This document shows, in pieces, positions 21,398-33,680 of a stretch of 64,000 nucleotides of DNA. Under the pieces are notes generated by a model, which saw nothing but the letters and a program-made list of their open reading frames with translations, ran no database searches and had not been told where the DNA came from. A program made the position numbers and the translations under genes. Numbering within the stretch: position 1 is the stretch's first letter; every line of letters starts with the position of its first letter. Location: NCBI GenBank assembly GCA_035772785.1, contig JAOCPU010000078.1:1-64000 (forward strand), in the 5' to 3' direction. Source of the DNA: Phlebiopsis flavidoalba (taxonomy: Eukaryota; Basidiomycota; Agaricomycetes; Polyporales; Phanerochaetaceae).

Positions 21398-24354
21398 TGT
21401 GTGCTAGAGGAGGTGGGTAAGAGAAACCTGTCAGTATCGTCGTCGTCATATTAGTACTCTCGCCCACAACACCAGCGGCTCGACCCCTCCGACCGATATA
21501 GCTGGGAAGACACCGCTATCGGTGACGTCCTAAGTCACTATCCCATCGCCTGAGGTGATGTATGTTTCAATTTCAGAGACACGCGACTGCGGTCTGTCTA
21601 CACCTTGCTGCCTCAGCAGTGCACAGCAGACAAAATGGCAACATCCAGGCCCGACATTAACCCTTCTTGCCTCGTGTAGTTCCCCAAAGCATAACGATAT
21701 CGTCCCAGGGGAGAAGCCTGGGTTCTGGCGAAGGAACGCCTTGTAGGGCCGAGAAGCTGCTATGAGGTCAACTGAATACGCGAACGTTGCAAAACAGATA
21801 CATTCCTGTCGTCATCGTGCGTGTTTGTTGTCTGGTAGCCACCGCAGATCAAACGGTTTCGTTATCCTAGTCAGGATCCTCGGATGCCTAATCTGATACT
21901 CGCATCGCACGGTATCTTTCGCTTTGCAAAAGAGAGCCGAGAAGTGCGTTAGATTCTACGCTTTGAGGTGATATTGACGTACAACATACCATTGTATTTA
22001 ACGTCGATTAAGCTGTTTGGTATACTGCCTAAGACTGGGCGCTTACGCATGAGTGACCCTCCCGCACTCACATTGAATAGACCACCTACCGAGACTATCA
22101 TTAAGAATCGACTACTGAATCGCCTTAAGCAACCGGACTCTGCGACGTAAATCCCGAGACTAAGTTCCGTCTTGCCACCTGGGTTTTTGTCCCCCATTCA
22201 TTTCTACGCTCTCCGGGACGTGGTCCAAATCGAGATGAGGGAATATCCTTTTCTCGGCGACAAAGCAGTTCGAGAACTCGGCGTCCAGCCCATGCATTGC
22301 AAACGGCGGGGTCACAAGATAAACAGTGGCGTTGTGGGCGTGATTCGCTGAGGACCGACAGGAGCGTATCTTGTGCCGCAACCGTCGATGCACCAACGAG
22401 GTTCGGTTATCACCATCCGTCGTTGGCGGGAGTCCAGGGGTCCGAACAGCACGTCCTAGGTTCAAGAAGTCAGCGAGGTAATGAAAGGGGATTCGAGACT
22501 GCCCACCAGCATCTGGAGCAGCAAGAAGGTGGCCGTGGTGGCATGTATGTCTTCCAATAGGCTACTATGCTACTGTGTTCTCTGTGTTTGACAAGGATCG
22601 TGGACATGGAAGAGTGATCCTTTTCCCTTTGGGAACAACTCCGCCTTGATGTAACACTCCAAAGAGTATTGTGAGTGCGAGACTAAAGACAAGGTTACTG
22701 ATCTAGGACAAATACACATCACACTTGTCAAATTATGGGTGATAACGACATATGAGTGAATTCGAAACGTACCCAGAACACTCTCCCATAAGCGCGAAGA
22801 ATGAAACCACTGTTGACTACCGAATAATGACTGGTGTCACCCAGCAGGAACAAGGAACCGAGGTTCCTGATGAGGCGTGTATTGATAAAAAAATGCAGCG
22901 ATCGAGCTGTTATAACAATGCTTGCGCAGACTGGGACGCGGTTTGTCAGTAGTGATGAGTTGTGCAGAGAAAAGAAAACTCCCACGTTTATTTCATTGAT
23001 CGTGAGGACCACTGTATACTGGTTCAGCTTATCTTTGCTGGTTCCACTGGCCTCGCAAGACTTGCCAGCCTGCTTGCACGCCCTTTGAGATACAAACGGC
23101 GGGTCCCAAGTATCATCCGCAGGTACAAAGGTTCACGGTTACACATGGAAGCCAGCGGGGGTGTATCCCGTGCACAGCGAGGTTTTCGGGGGATAGATTG
23201 TATAGCAAGAAGTTCCAAGGGTTCAGGCGTGAAGATCGGGTCCAGAAACATTGCCGTGGAAGTAAAAAGGAATCTAGCATGACAAACGCGCCCAGATGGT
23301 GGTGATGATGGCGACCAAAAGGCGGAGTTAGGAGTGCTACTCAAGGAACGAGAGAACCCTGGACAACGTGTTTGTTCGCGAGTCCTTGTGACCACGTCCT
23401 ATGCGATGTGTGATAGTAACGATGCGGGAGGACAAAGACAAGGAAAGTGATCCCTGGTGAACACCCCCACGACGTCAGAGAGCAGCAAGCCAGCCTAGGT
23501 CACCACGCAAAAGATTGTCTGGGGAGGGTCTTCAGCAACGATGTTATGAAAGACGGAATTCTGCTCACGATGTCCCGATCCGGAGCCCTCGTGTGTGAAG
23601 TATATATCAATTTCATTTCGCAGGCAATACCGCTGCAAGTGTAACACAGACCGAGGGAGTTGCTGAAGGGTCTTATTGGAAACGTAAAAATCACAATGCG
23701 ACGACGCAAGGAGGATTAAGGCCACAAATGGGGATGGCCAGGGACCAAAACGTGGACCCCCAAATACAACTATAGAGGAATTTTGTGTCTGTTCAGCACT
23801 CGGACTACACATCCAATAGAGTTCAAAAAACCCATAACCAGCATGAATGAGAGAAATAGAACAAGAAGCCTCTCTCGTGTAGACCAGTTGGCTCGGTGAA
23901 GGGAATGTCCTCTGCGTGGACCGTAACACGGAAAGCCATCGAGAAGGGACTGATACTAAGTTTACATACCCATCGCTGCGAATTATCGCCAGCAACTAGC
24001 ATAGGCCACACCTGTGTGGGAAAATAGGCGGGACAATCGACAGTACCGGCGCGGCCGCAAAGACCATTCCCATGTCCTCACTGCATGCACGCCAAACACC
24101 CTTGCCTGGACGACCCCTTCATTGGAATTCGCACTCCTGATAATCAGCAAATTGGCTCAACGCTGCTATGACTTCTCCATTTGGAAGTACTCGTCGGGAT
24201 GAATGTAATCCGGTACCGACGAAGGCGAATACGATTCACGATGAGCGGCGGCTAGTGCAGCATATAGCACCTCGCACTTTTGAGATAAATGTGGTCGTCA
24301 TACACGGTTTCTTGAACCGGATGTATCGAAGAATTGGAAATGCGCAATTGCACA
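21398..24354. other. 3-kb stretch without a recognised gene; scattered coding-like fragments on the minus strand
   Basis: Minus-strand fragments look coding but match no family I know: FPHLDLDHVPESVEMNGGQ (about 22200-22260) and a hydrophobic run LLVLFLSFMLVMGFLNSI (about 23840-23890) that could be a membrane helix. They do not join into a convincing exon chain. A decayed membrane-protein gene is possible. No repeat or RNA gene seen. Confidence 0.35.
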
Positions 24355-25243
24355 ATGACTAGTAGTAATCGCCAGGCCGGGTTTGGTGGTGGTCGCGCTC
24401 GAAGTAAGGCGCAGTTCACCAATGTTTAGCGCCGGGTCAAGACAGCTGCTGACCAGAACCGCCACATCCCTTTCGACATGGTGCGTATCTTTGCCTCCTG
24501 CAGCGCGAGATTAAAATGCCCAGTCTTGAACATATCCTCTTCTTTGTTGCCATATGATCTCTGGCTGTGCTCTACTCGGCTCGTGCGCACTTTGCATGAC
24601 AAATCATAGGCCTACACATTACACTTCTGCTCGGACAATGAACAAACTGCTGTACCCGCTAAGGCCGACCCCCAGCGGAACGTCATGGTCTATGCGTGTC
24701 GGATTTGTCCCTACGATGAAGGAGGGCGATCGGAGAAACAATATGCGTGTACACCGCAATGAACTTGCTGGAACAGTCACGAAGTGAGTGCTCGAATATT
24801 TTCTACCACACAAGCAGGCCACACCCCAATCGTTCTCTGTGCTAGAGAGCAAGTCGGAGTATACGCACACGATCTGCCATATGACACCACATTGTTACGC
24901 TCTACCTCTGTTTATTGCCTTCAATCTCACCTGCTGGAACTGTGTCAAATACAGGCACACGCGCAAATGACATGCCCAAAGTGCGGCAATGACGAGTATG
25001 CTGCGTCCCATATGCGACGCATATCACAAGCTTACTCATTTGGTTTGTAGTGCTGTTGTCTTCCAGGATCAATCAAAACGCAAGGAAACAACTCGCATGT
25101 TGTTTTTATGTGTGCACAAAATGACAAACGCAGACTATATGGATCGACACTGGGCACTCAAGCCGGAGGTGAGTAGCTGCGATCTCCAGCTCCAGCTTCT
25201 ATACCTGATTTGCATTGTTGGTACTCTGTCTTTTGTATCATAA
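24355..25243 (+). CDS. RPB9: DNA-directed RNA polymerase II subunit RPB9
   Basis: Small zinc-ribbon subunit of Pol II (start-site choice, proofreading). A probable first exon starts MTSSNRQAGFGGGRARSKAQ (ATG 24355) and runs to IPFDM before a gtgcgt donor at about 24483. The next exon has the first zinc ribbon: HFCSD, NKLLYP, KADPQRNVMVYACRICPYDE. It continues RNELAGTVTK, and after one or two introns TCPKCGNDEYA, the second ribbon, and VFFQDQSKRKETTRMLF near the end. The YACRxC and CPKCGN motifs and the FFQxQxxR stretch are diagnostic. The assignment of the first exon is less sure than the rest, and the last codons after NADYMD are uncertain; I used the open frame end at 25243. Convergent with the FAD oxidase gene. 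Confidence 0.82.
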
Positions 25244-25381
25244 TCACAATGTAAATCACTAGAGCATTTTATGGAATAACAAACACATTGAAAAGCACAG
25301 GGAGAAAAAAGTACAATGAAAGTATAATCCAAAAAAATCACCAGCAGCGTGTAGATAATAAGAGTGTAATCATATGAGAAA

Positions 25382-27488
25382 TCAACCTTCCAGCCTCCCG
25401 CAAGACCCATGATATTCGTGGGGTCATACTATCTGCTTCGTAGTTGAAGTTGAGGAAGGCTGTCTCCGAAGATCCTGTCCAATGACACGTGCCCGCTCAT
25501 GGGCGTAGTTGTACCATAACAGCGCAGCGTTTGCAATGTCCTGGCACCTGGGGCCCGGACGGCGACGCGACGTGATTTTGCTCCGCGCTCTGTGCAGCGG
25601 CGGAGCGCATCTTGTCGTCTGCGAGGGCTGCGTTTCCCATGCGAAGTTAGATGTTTGAGCAGGGAGGAGGCCCCTGGGCGCCGCGAGAGGGCGGGTAGGC
25701 GGAGGCCGAGACGGAAGCCCGTGGGTGTGCACAGGCTAATGAGGAAGGGCTTGCGTCATCGTAGGAAGAATGAATGTGGCGATCGCGCTAGGCTCAAACG
25801 AAGGCCCCACTATAACTGAGGGGCCGTAGTGATAGATAATAGGGGCTAGAAAAAGGGTACGATTCTGAAGTCACGTACTAGGGTGACTCGTTTCACAACT
25901 GCGTTCATAATTCGCAGGTGGTGAGCCATCCGGTAAGAGACACACGGTGTTGAAAACAAGCCCCTTGTCAAACGATAGTCAAATCAATATCATAAGGCTG
26001 ATTAGAGTAATGCGATACTTACCGGGTGAGGCTTTACGGTATCAATTAGCGTGAGGACCGACAGGACAAGAGAACGAGAACGAGCAAGTCGAGACGTCCT
26101 GGTGGAACTGTAGGGGATTGCAAGGAAGTCGTTCGAATAATGCCGGCAGGTGGAGTAGGCCCGATCATTAGAACATTAGAAGCGAGACGCCATGCCTAGA
26201 TATAAAAAAAATCAGTAACCTGAAGTTTTTTGTCAAGGGGTGGAGGGACGTGGATGAGGACATACCGCAGCCGTAGGAAGCAAAGATTGTAAGTTGTGAG
26301 CACACGGACTGGCTTTGGCGTATCGTTCACCTCGGCGGAGAACCAACTTGGCAGGTTGCGTTGGACAAACCGGCAGCGAGTGTGGTTCCCTGGTGATAGG
26401 TCATGGGCAGGCCAACCCTGTATGTAATCGTTAGCATGCATGAAACATTGAAAGCAGCAGCGCGACGTCGTACCCAGACTTGGCCTTGGGGATAAGCCTT
26501 CATCGTGAAACTTTGGTGACGATACCCTACACCCACTTTGATTGAAATTAATTGCGTATCTGGCAAGTGAATGAGGCTTACACGAAAATTGTTGTAAACC
26601 ACCCTAAAGCAAGTTCGATGAGGTTACGTACCACACGCATGAGATATATTTCACATACCTTCAGCGCCAAAGAATAGATCCCGGGACACTCTGGTCGACC
26701 GCTTGTCACCGTACCGTTCGGGAGCACCAGCTCATACCCGACGATGTTGTCCACGGTGAGGCCATGCTGCGTTAGTTATGTTCGTCAGCCACGAAAATAG
26801 CCTCCACCGAGACTAAATCCTGCGACACCGACACCCAGTCACAACGACCTCCGACGACATTCACGCCGAAGGGCTCGAGGCAGCATAGACGTCATCCCAG
26901 ATAAGGCCGGAGCACATTCCGACATCGACGGTCTGGCTGGCGCTGTTATAGTTGACCTCTGAGAACCGGTACATGGCGATATGAACGCCAGGCGTGGATG
27001 AGAAGCCAGGATTGGTAGCATGGCCTCCACCTTTGACCTAAGAATAGAAGATCATAGCAATGATGAGCACATGCCAGGGGGAAATCCTGTGATAGATTGA
27101 CGTACGGCGAAAGGCGTCTGTGTGCTGCCTAGAATTTGAAGCTGTCAAGGTTTGTGTTAGACGGCACCGAGATAGTTGGGACGTCATCTGCTCACGATCT
27201 TTCCCACATCTTCCGCTGTGCCTGGCTCCACTGAGCACGCAGAGTTGTCCGTGCTGGACGTGGCCCAGTGTCCAATGTCCTTGGTATAATGGAAAGAAAC
27301 TAGAACAATCGCAGTCAGTGTCTTAGGAGAGCTTCGATATAGTAATGTTGCGTACGCGGCCAAAACACGTCGGATGCCGAGGAAATGGCTCCTTCAATTT
27401 GCTTGCAGACCGAAATCAGCTGGAGATCGGCGCGAGCCAGTGAGACTGCGGCCAAAACGCTCGCAACGACGATAGCGGAGTGACGCAT
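25382..27488 (-). CDS. Secreted BBE-type FAD-linked oxidase (FAD_binding_4 + BBE)
   Basis: Flavoprotein oxidase of the berberine-bridge-enzyme/glucooligosaccharide-oxidase type. MRHSAIVVASVLAAVSLARA is a signal peptide (start at 27488). Then ISSASDVFWP, IGHWATSSTDNSACSVEPGT and AEDVGKIV. Next LQILGSTQTPFAV, KGGGHATNPGFSSTPGVHIA, VNYNSASQTVDVGMCSGLIW and GVNVVGGR, the PCMH-type FAD-binding fold. TVDNIVGYELVLPNGTVTS and FTMKAYPQGQVW follow. The BBE end reads LFGDSLPQLQL, then YDPTNIMGLAGGWKV near 25385-25450. The His in the KGGGHA motif is the usual FAD-attachment site. About eight introns and several single-base breaks. Substrate cannot be told. The stretch 25.7-26.4 kb is poorly readable. Confidence 0.82.
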
Positions 27489-28802
27489 CCTGGCTGGCGG
27501 CTTGGAGAGACACGATACTGGAGGCGTTGACGACCACGACCTCACGCGATATTCTTATACTTGCCCGCTGAAACATATCTTCCGCGCGTTTGACAGCAGG
27601 TAGGCTTCGGGGGTGAGAACGTCATACGAGTCTGTGAGAGCCGGATGGGACTATACTCAGACCGAGGACACAGGGCCATCACTCCGGTGCAATCCTCTGA
27701 CATTGTTGACAGTATACTGCCGAGGCTAAAATGAAAACGATCGTAAACACGGCTCACGCTACCCGTGAGATTGGAATTGCCGAAGGTCGCAACGCCTGGG
27801 GTTCGCACTGAGTTGTGCAGGGCTGGTGCATCGTAACTTCTTCGAAATTCTGTGAGAAGCCTACAAAATGAAGAAGATCTGTACTTGAGTATCCGGTACC
27901 TTTCAGTCGCGAAAGTATATTACCTGAGTGTGTTCTGTCAATCGGAATGAGATGTCGCCATCCTGCTTGGCGTTGTTCGCAGCATGTAGTACGCCCTTGT
28001 GGCGTTATCGCGGCCTGAAGAGGATGTCATCATTTACAGCGTCACAGGGGAGGTGCACAATAATGCTCCATGTCATTGGAAATCCCGATATTGCGCGAGA
28101 GGAACTTGTCCGGCAATGGCGAGAAAGCACATCCAAGGAGCCCACACGTGCATCAAATGCGACGGACAGCGCTATCGTAACGCTTGGAAGTGAAGCCGTG
28201 AGCATACGTAGGCGTAGCTTCGCACATTCAACTGCCTCGCCGACTTCGTAAGTTCGGGAGCCGCAAGGTTGTAAGCTTGGCTGACAATGTCGAGCCGGAT
28301 CGCTTCATCAACGGACATCACTCCGAAGTTGCGGTCGTGAAAATCCACTAGTTTGGGCGGGACCGTCTGCGGCTGCATGGGAAGACGACCGCGTATGAAG
28401 GCTAGCATTCCTGAAACTGAGACAAACCAATCATGTCTGCGACAGCGAAAACGGAGTGGGCTTAGCTATGACATGAGAGCACAGCAATCATGCTCTTCGT
28501 TTTTTATATTTGACCATAGCATCACATTGGTTTCGTGCTCTCTGTCGGTTGGCGACATCCCGAACGATGTCGAGCAGGGACGTCACGCAATCGGAGGGCG
28601 GTGGGCGCTGGTGGGCGTCACGAGGAAGGCGCATCAAACGCGCGTCGGTAGACGCTCGCAATCTTGGATGCCGAGCTATCCAGTACCTCCGGCAGGTGCC
28701 GGGTGGCTGAAAACGTGACCGCTGTGACTATGCGGGACGATAGCGCAGAATAAGGTAAGGAATCCCCCTCGTCGCCGACGCCCCGCCCCGCCACCTCAAG
28801 AC
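27489..28802. other. Unassigned 1.3 kb with a coding-like minus-strand fragment
   Basis: A minus-strand fragment at 28172-28408 reads PPKLVDFHDRNFGVMSVDEA followed by IRLDIVSQAYNLAAPELTK. Its codon use looks coding, and a second fragment lies at 27542-27808 (VATFGNSNLTGSVSRVYDRF). I do not recognise the family. It may be one multi-exon gene on the minus strand between the FAD oxidase and eL27, sharing the divergent promoter of eL27. Confidence 0.35.
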
Positions 28803-29458
28803 ATGGTTCGAGGTGCGTACACAACGCGTTTTACAGGCCGAACCTATGCTGAAACTTTGCTCGTAGTATACAAGCCGGAAAGGTGCGATAATGACTTGCG
28901 TTTGGGTGGGAGAGGTCGGGGAGGTTCTAAATGGTGTTGGACTTTGGTTGCAGGTCGCCATCGTTCTGTCCGGCCGTCAGGCGGGCAAGAAGGTCGTTGT
29001 CATCAAGCAGCTCGATGAGGGCACCAAGGAGCGCCCCTACCCCCACGCTATCGTTGCTGGCATCGAGCGCTACCCATTGAAGGTCACCAAGCGCATGGGT
29101 GCGAAGAAGCTCGCGAAGAGGAGCAAGTCAAGCCTTTCATCAAGGTGCGCAGATTAAACATGCACGAGTGACAAACGCGCTCACACTCATCTTGCGAGAG
29201 CAGGTTGTCATACTACTCGCATCTGTTCCCCACCCGTTTTTATGCCCTTGAGCTCGAGAGCTTGAAGGGTTCCGTCTCTCAGGAGACCTTCAAGGAGCCA
29301 ACACAGCGTGAGGATGCCAAGAAGCTGATTAAGAAGCAGCTGGAGGAGAGGTACCAGAGCGGAAAGAACAAGTGGTTCTTCCAGCCTCTTCGCGTACGCA
29401 CTGTCCTAGTATCGCATGTTTCTTTCGCTGACCCACACATGCACGAATATAGTTCTAG
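28803..29458 (+). CDS. RPL27: 60S ribosomal protein eL27
   Basis: Large-subunit cytosolic ribosomal protein. Exon 1 is only MVR (28803-28812). Intron 28813-28866. Exon 2 encodes VYKPG. Intron 28883-28953. Exon 3 (28954-29144): [40 protein letters not shown] and [18 protein letters not shown]. Intron 29145-29203. Exon 4 (29204-29393): [39 protein letters not shown] and [14 protein letters not shown]. The last intron 29394-29452 is followed by only TTC TAG, giving the conserved terminal Phe. The full eL27 length, about 136 residues, is recovered. Single-base changes near 28879, 29128 and 29210 break the literal frame of this essential gene, strong evidence of sequence error. Confidence 0.93.
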
Positions 29459-30944
29459 ACAGAGACCACTCTCTTTTGAGGTATTGAGGATGCCTTCTCA
29501 AAACTCTTCACCTGTACACATACCGCTCGGTACCACAACGAGACGTCTCGGTCACGACGACCTCCTGCTACTCTGTAGCTTGCCTGCCCTCCACGCATAC
29601 CACCTATTTTCATCTCGGCCTTACTCCATGATCGGGTGCTTTTCTATGTACCTTACCCTAAGTCTTATGCAACTTATGGCGAACAGCGACAAGGGTTTTG
29701 TGGTTTTCGAGTGTCTTATCACATACGCGCGGAGGTGTTTACTCGGAGACTACGTTCGGTACGCACCAGATGCGATCGATATCTTGTGCATGCTTCTGCA
29801 AACGTTTGCTCAACTGTCTGCTTGGGTATGCTCGCTTGGCGTGGTTAACTCAGGTGGCAGATGGTTTGTTGGAAGTACGCCATCCCGTGTTTTTGTGAGG
29901 CATGCACGGGCCGATTTCCCTTCATCCATTTTTTTTCCGGCATTCGTCCGCACGGCATCAACTCTCACATCGCTTTCGTTCTTATGCTATCTTTGCGCCG
30001 GACCAGCTGCTTTGCCGAGGTCGCAACATGCAAGGGGTTTCACTGCGTAGAACTACCGTTGGCCGATGTTGAGCGCAACTTGAGGTCCTCACCATCCTTG
30101 GGTCTAGCTGTGGCCGGAAACATTTCACACACCTAAAGATGATGCGTAGTCTTCTGGCGGAGTAGCAAGACTCTACGATTTTTTTGTCTGCATGTTGCGT
30201 TTTGTCTAAGTTATGCCGATTTTTCTGGAGCTCGCAAGTTGATTAGCTGCACTGTGAGTAGTGTTCTTCATTTCATTTTTTTCTGCAAGCTGGCTCATCG
30301 GAGCTAGCCGAACTCTGCCTTTTTTATAACTCGTAATAAAAAATCCCCAGACATGTGCAGCACAGTCGCGGTGCACAACGCTGCCCGCCAGTCGGCGCGC
30401 CTTGATTTGCACCTGTTAGGACCGGAAGCCCCGCCTTCCATTCTGAGCGTGCGGCGCGCCCTCGCCCCGAGCCTGCGCCCCTCAAGCTCCCGGCGCGCGG
30501 CGGCTAAGAACCAGGAATAAGGCGCGCGGCCCGCACACATACGCCCACCCGCTCCCCGTGCGCGTGCTTCGTGCGTGCGGCGTGGATGGCGACGGCGGCC
30601 TTCGATCTGATCACATCACGGCAGATATCTTTCTACGGCTCGCACGGGGGTCGGTTAATTGGTTATAGGCTATCGGGGTATTGCGCCATGCGGGGGAAGG
30701 TCTACTGGTAGAATAACGGGGAAGGGGCAGGTTTTTGATAGTGAGGCAAGAGGATACAGGAGTCTTGAGAGCGGCAGTGAACACAAGAGAGGACCAGGTA
30801 GAATAAGAGAGATGAAAATAACCTAGATGAGGGCTGCTGCCACGGTCCTCAGTATTGCATACCCGAAAAAGTCAAAGGTTGCTTACACGATACACGTATT
30901 CATTTTTACAGATAGGAGACAACACCGAGGAAAACGAGCTCTAG
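29459..30944. other. Intergenic, between convergent eL27 and velvet genes
   Basis: 1.5 kb. An open frame runs on from eL27 exon 4 to 30050, but it crosses the last eL27 intron and has no family resemblance after that. GC-rich GGCGCGCC-containing stretch near 30390-30560. No gene recognised. Confidence 0.5.
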
Positions 30945-33680
30945 TCATCGTCTGTCACCGCTCGAATCATCGTCACAATGTCGTCTCCACGTCTGCGCCG
31001 GCGACGGCGAGGCGTGGTTTTGTCCGAGGAGCCCAGGGCTCCCAGGGTCGCCCATGCCGCCTCCACGACGCCGCTTGCGCTCGGTTCTCGCGGAGGTTCA
31101 GGCGGACGCCAAACATCGACAGATGCTGCATGGTCACGTTCGTCAACGACCCGTGCCGGGACCACCGGGACACGCAACGCACCTTGTGAGGTCCGTCGAG
31201 GGCCGGAGGCCTGGGAACTCCTTGGTCGAGTAGATGCGGAACGGGCCGCCGTAGCACTCGGCGAGGACGGGGATGTCGGTTCGGCCCGTGACCCTTGGCG
31301 AAGATGTTTGAAGACGCGGTAGCGGAGGATGAACGTCCCCTCGTTCACTCACCGCAATGTCCTGTTGGAGCAGAGGTCAGCATGGGGCTCGCACACGGTG
31401 GGGGGGAGGGGGAGCAGAGGGGGCGGGGAGAGGTGGGGCGCGCGATAGAGAGAGAGAAAAAAAAAGAAGGGGCAGACACGGACTGAGGGGAAAACGAACA
31501 TCAGCACTTTGCGCCGAGGTACTCCAAGCTCTGCGACTGCGCGATCGTCGCGCCCGACAGCGCCTCCGTTTGCACTTTTGGACTCCTCGCGGATCTCGTG
31601 CCCGTTCAAGTACGCAAGCACAACCTCGGGAATAAAAAACCCTCGGGCCCCGCACGCACCGGCCGCCCCTCATCAGTTCGCCCGTTGCGTGTTGGACGAG
31701 GACGGGACGGGCGGGGGGCGGACGTCTGTCCTGCGAGCTGGTGGACGGACGGGAGGACCGGCTGCTGTGGCGGCTGCGGCGGTGGGTACGTGTACGGGGC
31801 GTGCGTAGGCGGAGGGCCGAGCGGAAGCGGTGGCAAGGTGAGGTCCCCGCGTTCCGAAACGGGGGGAGCGTGCATTGGGGGCAGCTGCAGTCTCGAGTCG
31901 AAGGGGCCGTGTGGGTTTAGCGCGGATATAGGAGGCAGTGTGACAGGGTTCCCGCCGCCTGAGACTGGCGGTGGAGGTGGGGGATACGTCAGGGGACCCC
32001 CGGTAGAACCAGGTTGTTGGTAATGGTTGTACGGGTTGCTGCTGCCGGCATGTGGCGTAGTATTGTTTGGGGAAGGATTGTGCTGGTAGGATGTGACGCG
32101 ACCGACGGTGTTGGCGTTGTGGAGGCCGAAGTGGGTGTGGATATCGTCGGTGTTGCGGAGGAAGGAGGAATGAGGACGTGATTGGGATTTTCTACGCAGC
32201 GCTTGTTGGGCCCCTCCGAAGGATCCAATGGCTCGTCTTGCGCTTGCACTTGGAAGAGATCGATGTGGCATAGAATACCAAACCCTCCCATTTCACTAGA
32301 GAATGTATAGTTAGAGGAAGAAAATCCTTTACAGCGTGACGCATACTCATAGCTTTCGAACTCTCGAGAGGTCTCGTATTGGGTGCGATATTGGTGATAT
32401 TCGAACAGCTTGAGCTGTACGACTGGGGGAAGGATCGAGTGGACGTCTGTCTTTTCGGGCGTATCTGGGTTCCCACAGACGCATCAGTACGTGCGGTTCA
32501 GTATAGTCGGAAAATAAAATGGAGATTCAATGATATGTAAGACCGAGAAGGACGGAATGCGGGGAAATCTGATGGCATTGGGGGCCTCGAGGCACCCACA
32601 AACTTTTGATCTGTAGCAGGAATCCTCCTGAACGATTAATAGTCCGTTGGACGGGGGGAATGTAGACGATTAGACATGCAGGGTCACTGGATCATTGTAG
32701 AGTTGATCAGTGTTCTGATGACCTGAAGCGCGGCCACTGAACGTACCACAAAGACGTCTTATGCTATGCAGATTGCGCATAATAAGTGGGCAAGATTAAA
32801 AATGGCGGTGTTGCTTTTCCGACTGAAAAGACACCCACATACGCCCGCATCGTTAAACAGGCGCTAAGACCTCAGATCGGATATTCGTCAATGAGGTTAG
32901 CGCCTCGTTGAACATCCGCCAAAGATGGTATGGCTCGAAGAAGTTTGCCCCATGCTGGCACCAGGCGTTAGAAAACTGTGATGAGCACATACCAGGCACG
33001 GCCTTTTCGTACCTTGCGAAATACAGCCGCGAAAGAAAGCGAAAGTAGCATAGAAGGAGGGTCGGCAAACATGTTTGTTCGCCGGACTGTGACAATCGAA
33101 GTTCGACATCTACGCCGCTATTTACGCGCAGCCCTATCACAGGCTAGCTAAAGACCCTATAGTGGGGATGTGGGCAGATCAAAACTTAAATCGGCAGCTG
33201 TGGGGACGGGTGTTGTCCGAATGAGCACTAGGACAGAGAGGCGGGGGACGCGTGCCTGGGGGGGGGACTTGATGGCTTGCCAACTTCTGCTTTCCCACCA
33301 CTCAACGCGTTCCGACAGTCGGGGCGCACGACACTCTGCAAGCGAAAGAAGATCACGAAAGCAAGAAAGGAGTGGCTCACTTTCTTCCCAGGTCCGCCTT
33401 TTGCAGCTCTATGAGCTCTGCCTTCAACGTCCGCCCTTTGAACTGGCCATCGGTGAAGGTGTACGGTTGCCCGATGTCGTCGCGGCGCGGAGCCCAGAAT
33501 GGGATCCTGTGGGGGGATGCAAACCGATGTGAGAACGTCCAAGGCATGCCAGAACTTGAGGACGTACCGCCGATCTTGCAGACGACATGGCTGCGAATTG
33601 AGCGAGAGGGGGAAGTGAGCGATTCATGGTTGGAGATGGATATTGCCCCCGACGGCGGGGATGTGATGTAGGGGCGTGGT
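30945..33680 (-). CDS. Velvet-domain regulator of development and secondary metabolism
   Basis: Fungal NF-kB-like DNA-binding factor. Exon near 33381-33495 reads PFWAPRRDDIGQPYTFTDGQ, then FKGRTLKAELIELQKADLGR. The same domain resumes after a 916-bp intron (32465-33380) with YARKDRRPLDPSPVVQLKLF, the velvet signature. Then EMGGFGILCHIDLFQVQ. A Pro/Gly/Asn/His-rich insertion of about 200 residues (32200-31640) follows. The C-terminal half of the domain is EIREESKSANGG, QSQSLEYLGAKVLMFVF, GTFILRYRVFKHLRQ, DIPVLAECYGGPFRIYSTKE and FPGLRPSTDLTR. The end reads RLNLRE and a basic stretch before TGA 30945-30947. The start is not certain; 33680 is an estimate. Which of VosA/VelB/VelC it matches cannot be told. 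Several single-base breaks. Confidence 0.82.

Noticed and set aside
23800..24010. Possible pheromone receptor (mating-type B locus)
   Set aside because: One hydrophobic run only; none of the STE3 receptor motifs and no pheromone precursor with a CaaX end nearby.
28625..28645. GCGCATCAAACGCGCG as a further BTB-type palindrome
   Set aside because: Only the left arm is present, it is not palindromic and there is no BTB gene next to it.
29205..30050. 281-codon open frame on the plus strand
   Set aside because: Only its first 63 codons are eL27 exon 4. After 29393 it reads through an intron whose acceptor leads to the conserved Phe-stop; the rest has no family resemblance.
30973..31670. Arg-rich open frames on both strands
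   Set aside because: They are out-of-frame shadows of the GC-rich velvet C-terminal exons.
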